64,000 bases of DNA, taken from Beverwykella pulmonaria. Taxonomy: Eukaryota; Ascomycota; Dothideomycetes; Pleosporales; Melanommataceae. Of the stretch, positions 11,076 to 20,785 are shown in pieces. Under the pieces are notes generated by a model. It was not told the origin of the DNA. It worked only from the letters and a program-made list of their open reading frames with translations, and did no database searches. The stretch lies in NCBI GenBank assembly GCA_001599595.1, contig BCHH01000003.1, positions 324,847-388,846 of the forward strand. The letters run 5' to 3'. Made by a program: the position numbers and the translations under genes. Position 1 is the stretch's first letter, and each line of letters begins with the position of its first letter.

Positions 11076-12364
11076 CTATAGTTGGGGGTATTTGGAGCCA
11101 GTAATACCCGGCTCGACCAAGTTCATCAAGAAGTGCTCAGCCTTGCCTTTTTTCACCGCGAATCCAGGTAGTGACCAACCCATGGCTTGACCGACACCTC
11201 CGTTAGGGCCAATGGGGACAATCATCGTGTCCTTCATGGGCTTGAATTCCTTCTGAGCGATGCTCTTTCCACCGAGGCCGGGGATGAAGCTCAGCAGGCC
11301 TCCTGAGCTGCCGGGCTTGGCGCCCAGCTTCTTGAGCACGTCGACGGCGAAGCTGGAGGCGACGGTTGGCACCTGGGCGCCCATCTCAATCGCCGTGTTG
11401 GAGCTACCCGCTACAATATCGCCAAGAACGTAGATGTTGGAGACATCGGCCTGGCTGTCGCCCTTGACGCGGAAGTAGGCATCGCGTGTTGTCACACGGC
11501 CGGTGGCGTCGAGCCATGAGCTGGGGAGGTATTCGCTGTTGACTTTGCTGGCGCCGGAGCCGTCAATGTATAGATCCACCGTCTTCGACTCGCCATTGCT
11601 CAGTTCCACCGTGGTGCTCGAGCCCTCGGTGGTGGCCTTGGTGACCTTGGTGTTGGTGAGCACATCGACCTTTGCATCGGCGAGCAGCTTCTTTGCCTTT
11701 GCGATTGTGCCGGGCTTCAGGGTGGACAGGATTTCGCTGCCGGAGACCAGTGTGATCTTGATGCCGGGGTACGCGGATGCGATTTCGCCCGCCGTCTCCA
11801 CGCCCACGGGGCCGCCGCCCGCAATCAGAACCGACTTTGCGGTGGGAAGCGCGGCGTGCAGCTTGTGCAGGGCGTCGATGGAAATCTGGTGGTCGTCGTG
11901 AAGCGTCCACAGCGGGCTTGCGCTGGTGGTTCCGGTTGCGATGAAGAGGGAGTCATATTTGAGTTGCTGGCTGCCAGCGCCACCGACGAGCTCGACGGTC
12001 ACGGTGCGCGTCTCGGGCGAGAGGGACGTCGCCTTGCCGCGGACGAGGGTGACGGCCTCGCCGTACTGCTTGAAGGCCTCGGCAAGCGACTTGAAGATCT
12101 TCTCCTCTGGGATGAGTTTCGTGTTGATGAGCGCGCGGGGGGCAGCGATTTTGAAGAAGTAGTGCGTGTTGGGAGACACCAGCGAGATGTGGAACTTGGT
12201 CTCTCCGGCGGGCTTCTTGAGGAGGGGGAGCACCTGGCGCTGGAGGTAGTGGACCAGGTCGACGCCTGGCGACTTGTTAGCTTGCACATTCCGTGGCCTC
12301 CCAGTTTTGATGTGTATTCACCCGCAAAGTTTCCGCCTAGAATGACAATCTCGTGGGTGGACAT
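11076..12364 (-). CDS. AIF/AMID-like FAD-dependent NAD(P)H oxidoreductase
   Basis: Two exons (12322-12364 and 11076-12265) give 410 residues. The 56-bp intron (GTGAAT, branch GCTAAC, acceptor CCAG) splits the first Rossmann motif; splicing gives IVILGGNFAG joined to VDLVHYLQRQVLP, the standard start of apoptosis-inducing-factor-2-like flavoproteins. The NADH-binding motif SVLIAGGGPVGVETAGEIA lies near residues 155-175 and the second FAD motif VSNIYVLGDI near 285-295. No membrane anchor or mitochondrial leader is visible, so it is probably cytosolic or lipid-associated. Members oxidise NAD(P)H and reduce quinones; some promote cell death. It is divergently arranged with the ammonia-lyase gene. 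Confidence 0.9.
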
Positions 12365-13184
12365 GGCGGATAGCGATGAAGTGGGGTAGCAGGATGAGGG
12401 AGAGTGAAACAGGGAGAGCGAAACAGGAAGAGTGATGCCGCAATTGCTGTCGTTGGAGCGGTTGAGGCGTTGCTGACCTTTTTGTGTTCTGCCATGGTCC
12501 TTCTTTTGTCAGCGTCAGCGTCCAAGCTCCCCACAGCGCGCCATGATTGGCGGGTGCCTAGCGCCGGCCGGATACGCTGATCCCCAGCATCCGAAGGAGC
12601 CGATTTGAAAGCAAATTGATTAGTTGGTTGGGCCAACACCTGAGGCACAAGATGAGGACGCAATTTCGACATGCTTCTTTAACACTGCGCTGCCCCTGCC
12701 GAAATAACTTTTGGTTTCCGGCCTGGGGTAGGTGAGGTGTCGGGGGTGCCATGTCGGGAGCGAATGAGGGAGCTCGCAGGTCCGCAAATCAGCCTCGACG
12801 ATCATCGACCCCCACCGCCCACCAGCTCGCACTATCAGCGCTACCATCGGAGTCCGATGCGTCTCCATATTCACCGTAGCGCTGCTCAGCATCGAGGCCC
12901 TGGCGCGCCCACCAGCCCAATCGGTCCCCCACAGCTGTTGCTAGCGAAAGGAGCACTAAACACTAGCGTTGCGGAGGCTTAGCCATCCTCCCGCACAGCT
13001 GCAGGAGGTCCAAGAATACTCAGGATGAAAGCTACGCGCATGTGGCTGTGGCGGAGATGGGTGGATAGTCGCTTTCCAAAAGCGGTGTCGGTGCATCTAT
13101 ACACACCACGCTCCTCGCCCATATTCTCCGACCTCATTCATGCTTCCGTGTCTTTTCTTCTTCTTGTGATACCCAATCTCAACC
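12365..13184. promoter_or_regulatory. divergent promoter region between AIF-like gene and PAL
   Basis: About 820 bases separate the two divergent start codons. A TATA-like CTATACACACC lies near 13098-13108, followed by a C/T-rich leader up to the ATG at 13185. No specific operator is recognised; shared regulation is only possible. Confidence 0.45.
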
Positions 13185-15536
13185 ATGTCTTCTTTCAACC
13201 ATCTCGTTGTGTCTCACTGGGAGGAGTTCTCCAAAGCCACCGCAGAACGGCCTGCTGTGACGCTAGACGGAAGAACGCTGGGACTGGCAGATGTAGTTGC
13301 CGTCGCTAGACATGGCCTGTCTGCGAAGCTCTCCCAGCATGCCGTACAAGGCATTGAGAGAAGCGCAGCCGCCATCCAGAAGAGCATTGCGGACGGCGAA
13401 ATCATCTACGGCGTCAACACTGGCTTCGGAGGCTCCGCCGACACACGAACACAAAAGATCGAGAATCTCCAGCGAGAGATCATGCGAGGTCTGAACTACG
13501 GCGTCTTGGACGGCGAACACTACTCCACTCCCTCACGGCTCGGCAAAGGCACAAACGAAGCCGCTCACAATGCCGCACACGTGCTACCGCTCGACCACCA
13601 GACCAGCAACCACATGCCAGAAGCATGGGTCCGTGGCACAATGCTCATCCGCCTCAACTCGCTCACAAACGGCGCGTCTGGCGTTCGATTAGCCACCGTG
13701 CAAACTCTCTTCCAACTGCTCGAGGAAAACATCATTCCCCTCACGCCGCTCCGCGGGAGCATCTCAGCATCGGGCGACTTGAGCCCTCTCTCCTACATCG
13801 GCGGAACGATGCAGGGGAAGCCAAATCTGCTCGTCTGGGCAGGCCCCCAGTCCGATCGCCGTGTCATTCGAGCCGACTGTGCTCTCGCTGAGAAGTCGAT
13901 TCCCAAGGTTCGGCTGGGTCCCAAGGAAGGACTTGCCATTGTCAATGGAACGGCCGCGTCGACATCCGTGGGCGCGCTCGCGATGCATGAAGCCATGTGC
14001 CAGGCCGCGCTCTCACAGGTCCTCACGGCCATGAGCGTAGAAGCCCTACTCGGCACAGATGAGAGCTTCGATCCCTTCTTCTCAGACGTGCGGCCACATC
14101 CGGGACAGCGAGACGCCGCATCGGCAGTCCTGGGATTCCTGAAAGGCTCGTCGCTGATGCAGCATGGCGACGGCTCCGAGAAATCCTCCCTTCGACAAGA
14201 TCGGTACTCGCTGCGCACAGCACCGCAATGGATTGGTCCTGTATTTGAAGACTTTGTTCTCGCCCACCAGCAGGTCACTGACGAGTTGAACTCTGTCACC
14301 GACAATCCGCTGATTGACTGTGCGGATGACGGAACCCATCGCACTATCCACGGCGGAAACTTCCAGGCGCGATCGATAACTTCGGCTATGGAGAAAGTGC
14401 GCCAGGGTATTCAAGGCATTGGTAGAATGCTGTTCACGCAGTGCACCGAGATCATCAACCCCACCACAAACCGCGGCCTACCGCCGAACCTCGTCTTTGA
14501 TGAGCCCAGCGAGTCGTATATCTGGAAGGGCACAGATGTCATGATTGCATCTCTCACATCTGAGCTTGGATTCCTCGCCAACCCAGTTGGAACACACGTT
14601 CAGACGGCAGAGATGGGCAACCAGGCACTCAACTCACTCGCCCTTATCTCAGCACGCTACACTCTCGACGCGCTATCCATTCTTACGCAGCTGTCCTCCG
14701 CCCACCTCGTCGCACTCTGCCAAGCGCTTGACCTGCGTGCAATGAACTGCCGGTTCTTCGAGACACTGGAGCCGCTCTTCCACCAGCTCTTCGCCTCCAC
14801 ATTCTCCCCAGAATCCTTCCTAACTTCCGAACCCGCACCCTCCACCGACATCCAGTCCCTATCACACAAATGCTGGGCTCTATTCACCCAGCGCCTCGCC
14901 CAACTTTCCACCCAAAACACACGTGACCGCTTCACAACCTCCATCTCCACCACCTCATCCCATCTCCTCCCCCTCCTCGCGCCCACCTCCCTCCCTGCGC
15001 TCCAAATCTGGACGACAGAAGCCACAGACCTCTCGCTGAAGCTCTTCCACGCGAATAAAGACATATACTTTGCCACCCCGGATGCTACGCCGTATCTCGG
15101 CGCGGCGTCCAAGCGCATGTACACTTTCGTCCGGAAAGATCTAGGCATCCCGTTTATTCGCAACGACAGCATTTCCACGCCTAAGGGAGAGACTGTGGAT
15201 GGGGTCGAGGAGTATGGGTTTGGGGGCGGGGACAGGAAGAGGCAGGGGATGACGATTGGAGATGTTATTACCGAGGTTTATCGGGCTCAGAGGAGCGGAG
15301 CGCTGTATGGAGTTGTTGTGGAGTGTTTGAAGGACGCTGGTGTGGGGAGTGTGGGCGTTGATGTGGTGAAGCAAACGAGTGCCGAGCTTCTATTGACGAA
15401 GGTGGAGCAGGAGGGTAAGAAATTGGGTGGGATTAAGAGGTTTAGGGTTGAGGATGAGGATGAGGGGAGTGCGACGGATGATTCTGGCGTGGAGAGGGAC
15501 TGGAGAGAGAAGAGGAGGCGGACTTCCAGGGTTTGA
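13185..15536 (+). CDS. phenylalanine ammonia-lyase / aromatic amino acid lyase
   Basis: Single exon, 783 residues, somewhat longer than typical fungal enzymes (about 700). It deaminates L-Phe (or a related amino acid) to the cinnamate. The MIO cofactor triad Ala195-Ser196-Gly197 lies in SISASGDLSPLSYIGG; the catalytic Tyr75 is in IYGVNTGFGG; NSVTDNPLID and the QTAEMGNQ region are present. At the substrate-selectivity pair (Phe-Leu in plant PAL, His-Gln in Rhodotorula-type enzymes, Ser-His in histidase) I align Gly102-Leu103 within MRGLNYGVL, so selectivity is uncertain. The last 50 residues are a charged acidic then basic tail ending KRRRTSRV, which resembles a nuclear-localisation-like cluster and is not part of the fold. 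Hydroxycinnamate production, Phe catabolism or a pathway role are all possible. Confidence 0.93.
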   Translation: MSSFNHLVVSHWEEFSKATAERPAVTLDGRTLGLADVVAVARHGLSAKLSQHAVQGIERSAAAIQKSIADGEIIYGVNTGFGGSADTRTQKIENLQREIMRGLNYGVLDGEHYSTPSRLGKGTNEAAHNAAHVLPLDHQTSNHMPEAWVRGTMLIRLNSLTNGASGVRLATVQTLFQLLEENIIPLTPLRGSISASGDLSPLSYIGGTMQGKPNLLVWAGPQSDRRVIRADCALAEKSIPKVRLGPKEGLAIVNGTAASTSVGALAMHEAMCQAALSQVLTAMSVEALLGTDESFDPFFSDVRPHPGQRDAASAVLGFLKGSSLMQHGDGSEKSSLRQDRYSLRTAPQWIGPVFEDFVLAHQQVTDELNSVTDNPLIDCADDGTHRTIHGGNFQARSITSAMEKVRQGIQGIGRMLFTQCTEIINPTTNRGLPPNLVFDEPSESYIWKGTDVMIASLTSELGFLANPVGTHVQTAEMGNQALNSLALISARYTLDALSILTQLSSAHLVALCQALDLRAMNCRFFETLEPLFHQLFASTFSPESFLTSEPAPSTDIQSLSHKCWALFTQRLAQLSTQNTRDRFTTSISTTSSHLLPLLAPTSLPALQIWTTEATDLSLKLFHANKDIYFATPDATPYLGAASKRMYTFVRKDLGIPFIRNDSISTPKGETVDGVEEYGFGGGDRKRQGMTIGDVITEVYRAQRSGALYGVVVECLKDAGVGSVGVDVVKQTSAELLLTKVEQEGKKLGGIKRFRVEDEDEGSATDDSGVERDWREKRRRTSRV

Positions 15537-16031
15537 AGGTGTGGATCTTTTGCAGCGTAATTTTATACCACGGGTTTGCGAGTTATATTCAGGATCGGCT
15601 TTTTCGATCCTTCTCATATCTATACCATGAAGTAAATACTACAATTAATGCCTTTTACGTTTCTTTAACTCTGTCAAACTCCGTCCTAACCTCAGCAAAT
15701 GAAGATTGCTCTCGCGTTTAGAATTCAAGCATGAAATCTCTGAATAAGGCAATACTAGGATTTGCCTCAGTCCACGTGACGCCAATGCAAGAGATGTTAA
15801 GAAAGCTTAACCTAAAATATGATTTACTCACGTCTATGAGTGGTGGTACATGTAAGACCGACACATGACATCACAGCGACAAGACCAATTTGTTAAGATA
15901 TAAACAAACGAAAATTTTTCAGGGGATATATCCAACTCTAGCACCAAGGCCATCCAGCCATAAGAACCAATGAACAAACACGCGCCAATACCAGTCCCAT
16001 CAACGCCGCTGTCCACACTTGTAAACCAAAT
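15537..16031. other. intergenic region, convergent 3' flanks
   Basis: About 500 bases, AT-rich, between convergent genes. No coding or repeat signal seen. Confidence 0.5.
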
Positions 16032-17322
16032 TTAGATAGCATTAACCACCTTCTCCTGACTCGACCGCCCACTACTCGCCATACTCTTACTGCTTGTCGT
16101 AACATCCCACTCGGTTCTTACCCAGACCGCGCCCTTGCTCCCCCTATGCTGTGCGTGTCCAGCCTCCATATTTCCCAACTCAATGTACCCCGCACCGCCC
16201 TTCTTCGGCTGTGCCGAAACGAGCGGGCGCGTGTCGCCGAACCCCTTCTCACCGTCCGCACCAGAGAGCTCTGGCGACATGTTCGTCGTAGAGATTGTGG
16301 TATCGTTCGCGCTAGCCCCGGTTTTGGAGAAGTAGCTGCGCTTCGAGGACCCAATCGTATTCGTGCCCGCCGTCTTGCGGTTCGCCGAGCCTGCCGTCGT
16401 GTTGCCTGTCGCGGAACCAGTGGTAACGAGCAGCATAAGCGGACGCAGCTGGGGCAAGCAACCGCAGACAACGGCGATGTTGAGCTCGACGCACGTCCAG
16501 ATCTGCGGCATGCGGAACACCCACGTCACATCCTGCGCCTTGACATCGAGGTGGAGCAGCACGACGAGCCGTGTGATGGAGACGCCCGTGACGAAGATAC
16601 CCAAGAGGAAGATACCCGACAGCGAGATCTTTTGCCGCATTTGCAGACTCAGAGACCAGATTGCGGGTAGAGGCGTAAGAATGAGGAGGATGTCGGTGAT
16701 GATGTTGGGCGTGCTGTTTCCGTAGAAGAATTTATAGCTGTCGACGGAGCACACGGCTGGAATCGTCTTATCCCAGAAGCCATTCAGCGGCCTGCACTGC
16801 GTGACGACGATGAGAAAGACGGCGATGCCCCACATGGTGACAATGGCGGTGATGACGATGACGGCCCAGCGGACAAAGTCGTTGCGTGAGAACAACCGCC
16901 AGTAGAAGGCCAGGATGGAGAATTTGGCGAAGACGATGGTGCCCGTGTAGCAGACTTCAGTGGTGAAGAGTGACTTGAGGAAGACCTCGACGCATTCCGG
17001 GATTCGTGCGAGCGGCTGCACGTAGATGTGCTTGCCGAGCCCGTAGTTGATCATCCATGTGATAGAGATCCAGGACGAGATGGATGTGAAGATCTAGACA
17101 ATGTTGTTAGCAAGGGCGGGGGAGGGTCGGAGGCGGGGAGACACGTACGTATGCTGGAATCATGAGCCAGTCATCCCACCAGTACCCGGCTTTCGAGATT
17201 CTTCGACATACAAGGCGAAGAGTCAAGGCAATGGTTGCGAGCGCCCATGTTGCACTCACCGAGCCGATGATCTGGCTCTGGTTGTCGTCGGCGAGATTGA
17301 TACCTGGGGGTAGACCAGGCAT
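16032..17322 (-). CDS. PTH11-like / fungal rhodopsin-domain seven-span membrane receptor
   Basis: Two exons (17149-17322 and 16032-17093) give 411 residues; the 55-bp intron has a strong GTACGT donor, a GCTAAC branch and acceptor CTAG. Seven hydrophobic spans are visible, beginning with ATWALATIALTLRL and WWDDWLMIPAYIF. Landmarks of the fungal rhodopsin-domain/PTH11-like family are the WDDW motif at the end of the first loop, CRPLNGFWD, CSVDSYKFFYGNS and a late WTCVELNIAVVCGCLPQLRP. The last 120 residues are a Ser/Thr/Gly-rich cytoplasmic tail. In plant-associated fungi this group includes surface-sensing receptors, but many members are uncharacterised. The ligand is unknown. Confidence 0.88.
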
Positions 17323-18266
17323 GGCTTCTGTTCAAAGAGAGTAATAGTAGAAGGTAGCCTCGAGTCAGGGTCAAATAAATATGTAGAGGAGTAGGTTGGC
17401 GGCGTAGAGGTAGCGGGGAAAACTGTGGATCGCAGGACTCGTATCACGGCCGACTCGCGTTCGACCCGTAGACATATAATCATCGTGGGCGTCGCATTGC
17501 TGCGCATTCGCCGTCGCTTCGGGGACTATTGTTAGCGCCACGAGAAATGGAAGTCCGAGTCTAACGTCTCTCCATGCGCATAGTATGACTGTCGCTACGG
17601 TCCACTGGCTGCGAGTTGCTGAGCGGTACTCATGTGTAAGCCCGTACGCTAAGAGGTCGGCTAACCTAGTGCAGCACGCAAGCCTCATTTCTATCCTTAG
17701 GTCAGACCCCGCAGTGCTCACCACAGCGCAGGGATGTCGAGCACGCTAGACGAAACTTTGCTGATGTCCCTTATTCCGGAATGGAACCCTTGCCCCCCCT
17801 CTCCTCTAGCCATATAACGCGTGCTCCGGCTCCAAGGTCCGTTACCCTGTCAGCACACCCTGCAAGTGCATCCTGTACCGACTGAATTATTGATCCTTCG
17901 CGGTTCCAACCTCAACCCCCAGTCTCGTGATGATACATTATTCTCCAAGCGGGCAAGGCGACCGTTCCCACCAACACCAGATGACACGCTATTCTCCACG
18001 TGGCCTTGGCTCTGCGGACTTGCAGGCAGGAGACACGGCACGGGCACTATGGTTCTCACGATGGCCTCAGCGCGAGGTCGGAGGACAGCCTTGAGTGAGT
18101 GTAGTTCTGGCAGGCACCAGATGGTGATATCTCCGTCCGTGTACGAGGAGTTCCGATGATAAATTGCTGGGTCCGAGATGAAGGGAGACATGCATCCTGG
18201 GTCCTTCCTTTTCAATTGCTTTTCATATCCAGGCATACTGAATAGCGAATTTGGACTTGCGAAACA
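17323..18266. promoter_or_regulatory. divergent promoter region between receptor and hydrolase genes
   Basis: About 940 bases between divergent starts at 17322 and 18267. No operator is recognised. A long minus-strand frame that covers part of it is a shadow of the downstream hydrolase gene. Confidence 0.4.
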
Positions 18267-19205
18267 ATGGGCCGGAGCTCCAATTCCATCATGTCCATCT
18301 TCCACCTTCTTTTTACGCTGCCCCTCTTGTTTGCCTCGTTGATTGCAGCCGCTACCCTGGATGCATACAGGCCACGTGCGACAAACCCGACCATCGTCCT
18401 GATCCCAGGTGCCTGGCACTCTCCAGTCCACTACGCGCTCCTCGTCGGCGCCCTCAAGCAAGCAAACTACGACGTCGTCACCGACCGCCTTCCCAGCGTC
18501 GGTTCCAGCACGCCAAAGGCGCAGTCTGTCGCCGTCGACTCGGCCTACATCAAGAGCAAGCTTCTTCTCCCTAGTATCAATGCTGGCAAAGATGTCCTTC
18601 TGCTCATGCACTCGTACGGCGGTTGCCCTGGCGCGGACGCTGCCAAGGGTCTGAGCAAGGCTGAGCGCACAGCTGCCGGAAAGAAGGGCGGCATCATTGG
18701 CCTGATCTTCATGTGCGCGTTTGTAGCCAACGAGGGAGATTCGCTGAAGAGCAAGCTGCCCGGTGGCGTGTACGATACCTGGGTCATCGAGAACGTACGT
18801 CGACACTCCCCCAAACAGCTCCAAGAAAGAGAACCCCCAACTAACGCATCCCAGACCACAACCTCCCAACTCACCGTCTCCGACCCCAAGAGCGTCTTTT
18901 ACAACGACGTCAGCGACGCCCTGGCCAAAGTCGCAATCTCCCAACTGCTCCCTCAAGCCGAGCCGTCGCTTTCTTCTCCCAGCGGGCCTCCAGCCTGGCC
19001 AGACGCCGTGTACAATGGGAAGAGAGCGTATATCCAGACGCTGCAAGACCATACGATTCCGTTTGCCGCACAAGATGCCATGGTTACGTATAGTGGTGTG
19101 ACGTGGGATACCGTGCAGTTGAATAGTAGTCATAGTCCATTTTTGAGCCATACGAAGGATACCGCCGATTATATTGTCGGGAGGGCGAAGGCATACGCTG
19201 CGTAG
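18267..19205 (+). CDS. secreted alpha/beta-hydrolase fold protein
   Basis: The genomic frame is open throughout (312 codons), but 18795-18854 is a near-perfect 60-bp intron (GTACGT donor, CTAAC branch, CCAG acceptor) with no stop. Removing it gives 292 residues and joins DTWVIEN to TTTSQLTVSD, which reads better. A signal peptide or anchor covers about residues 9-30. The fold starts with TIVLIPGAWHSPVHY; the nucleophile Ser116 lies in MHSYGG and the candidate catalytic His269 in NSSHSPFLS. This matches single-domain esterase-like hydrolases common in fungi; the substrate is unknown. A second in-frame Met at residue 9 could be the real start. Confidence 0.87.
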   Translation: MGRSSNSIMSIFHLLFTLPLLFASLIAAATLDAYRPRATNPTIVLIPGAWHSPVHYALLVGALKQANYDVVTDRLPSVGSSTPKAQSVAVDSAYIKSKLLLPSINAGKDVLLLMHSYGGCPGADAAKGLSKAERTAAGKKGGIIGLIFMCAFVANEGDSLKSKLPGGVYDTWVIENVRRHSPKQLQEREPPTNASQTTTSQLTVSDPKSVFYNDVSDALAKVAISQLLPQAEPSLSSPSGPPAWPDAVYNGKRAYIQTLQDHTIPFAAQDAMVTYSGVTWDTVQLNSSHSPFLSHTKDTADYIVGRAKAYAA

Positions 19206-20092
19206 TGACTTTACGAGGGAAGGGAAAAGGTCTGGTGAGGTGCTGTCGGGTTAGTAGAAATAATGTATATATCTCATAATTAAAATCCGTGGACGTGTTT
19301 CCAAATGACTACACGTATGGCTCTGAAATGGCGACTTGCCAACGGTGATGTCGCGCTCGGGTGATTCTAGAAGCTCTCGTTAGTAATTTAGAAAACCCTG
19401 GCCGTTGTGCCTAGAGAGGAAAAGCATCACAAAGTTTGCGATCGGCGTGTGATGGTATTACTAACATGTGTAGATCACATACTGAGACTACTAGATTACC
19501 GTTCTCGTTGATTTCGCAAGTATACCGTTATGAAGTCATGCTCATGCTTGGGCACTGCCGATCAGAGATCGACTAGCGTACTAAAATCGGCTCGCTGTCC
19601 GAAGCACTGGTGACGATCTCGCAGTTAAGTTCGCCGCTCTTCACACTGCAGATCTCAACAATATTTTGGCTTGAGTTAATCGTTTTGGTGGTCTCACAAG
19701 GAACCTATTCTTTCATGGCACCACCGACTTCGGATGCAACAGAGCGGAGTCCACGACGGAAAAGGGCAAGTAAATATCATACGGACTCAACTTAGCTTCG
19801 TGGTGTGGTCGCATGGTGCCAACGTTCAGTGAGAATGGAAACATAGCGCTGAATAGTGGAAAGGCAGGATGGAGTCGCATTCCTTATGGCTTTGAACTTC
19901 TAAATACAAATCATGCAATACAATCCCAGCCCCAAGTAGCCACTCAACCTCTATGCACAATTGCAATGCCCCTCCTGCCTTTGTCTATGTGTATGAAATG
20001 ACGGAAAATGTCGGGATATAATAGACAAAGGGAATACATTAAGGAAATTTCACTCCGCCTCACAAGACGACCTTGTTCGTGCCATGTACTAC
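19206..20092. other. intergenic region, convergent 3' flanks
   Basis: About 890 bases between the hydrolase and the precursor gene. Short frames near 19610 and 19813 have no support. Nothing else recognised. Confidence 0.5.
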
Positions 20093-20658
20093 CTAGGCGG
20101 CCTCAGGCTCGCGCTTATATGACTCGGGGTAGGCAACAGCCTCGTCGTTGCGCTTGTAGGACTCTGGGTATGCGATAGCCTCATCGTTCCTCTTGTAGGA
20201 TTCCGGGTACGCAATAGCCTCGTCGTTTCTCTTGTAGGACTCTGGGTAGGCGATGGCCTCATCATTCCTCTTGTAGCTTTCTGGGTACGCGATAGCCTCA
20301 TCATTCCTCTTGTAGCTTTCTGGGTACGCAATAGCCTCATCGTTCCTCTTGTAGCTCTCTGGGTATGCTACTTCGGTGGTAGGCTCACGCTTATAGGACT
20401 CTGGGTAGGCGATGGCCTCGTCCGTCCTCTTATAAGACTCAGGATAGGCGATAGCTTCATCGTTTCGCTTATATGATTCTGGGTAAGCAATGGCTTCGTC
20501 ATTTCGCTTGTATGATTCTGGATAGGCGATGGCTTCGTCATTTCGCTTGTATGATTCAGGGTAGGCAATGGCTTCGTCATTTCGCTTGTATGATTCTGGG
20601 TAGGCGATGGCTTCATCATTTCGCTTGTATGACTCTGGGTAGGCGATTGCATCTTCAG
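20093..20658 (-). repeat. tandem array of 14 units of about 39 bp encoding the peptide repeats
   Basis: The units are 36-42 bp long and differ at many third positions. Units 2-5 are nearly identical in DNA (Ser as TCA, Arg as CGA), units 8-10 share Ser as AGC and Arg as AGG, and units 11-13 share Ser as TCC. This blockwise similarity indicates expansion by local duplication. Unit 8, with a different linker, divides the array into two halves. Confidence 0.92.
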
Positions 20659-20785
20659 CTAAATCTTATTGTCAGTGACCTGATTTCGTGCGTTCAGGAA
20701 CATGAGAAGACGTACTGTTGGGGTTGGCAATAGGGGCCGCTGACGCAGCAACCGCAAGAGCAACGACAGTGACGGCGAAACGCAT
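20093..20785 (-). CDS. RiPP precursor peptide: signal peptide plus 14 Kex2-type repeats (ustiloxin/dikaritin-like)
   Basis: Two exons (20716-20785 and 20093-20658; 57-bp intron with GTACGT donor, CTGAC branch and TTTAG acceptor) give 211 residues; the length closes exactly in frame. Residues 1-17 (MRFAVTVVALAVAASAA) are a signal peptide, then PIANPNT. From residue 25 come 14 repeats, mostly 13 residues, consensus NDEAIAYPESYKR; unit 1 is shortened (EDAIAYPESYKR), unit 7 begins with Thr, unit 8 is EPTTEVAYPESYKR, unit 14 has Val for Ile. The end is EPEAA. Each unit ends in Lys-Arg, the Kex2 site, so secretion would release up to 14 peptides. This is the architecture of fungal dikaritin-type precursors, and two UstY oxidase genes follow within 4 kb. 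The mature core is not certain: the invariant part is AYPESY, with two tyrosines available for cross-linking. A secreted repeat protein of another kind is the alternative. Confidence 0.9.

Noticed and set aside
17850..19151. 433-codon minus-strand open frame
   Set aside because: It is antisense to the alpha/beta hydrolase, has no recognisable domain and odd composition; the plus strand explains the sequence.
20041..20360. CRISPR-like array of short repeats
   Set aside because: The repeats are in frame, contiguous without unique spacers and encode a peptide, in a eukaryotic genome.
20473..20733. Plus-strand frame with repeats of the form CMILGRRWLRHFA
   Set aside because: It is the antisense image of the precursor repeat array; the minus strand has a signal peptide, intron and Kex2 sites.
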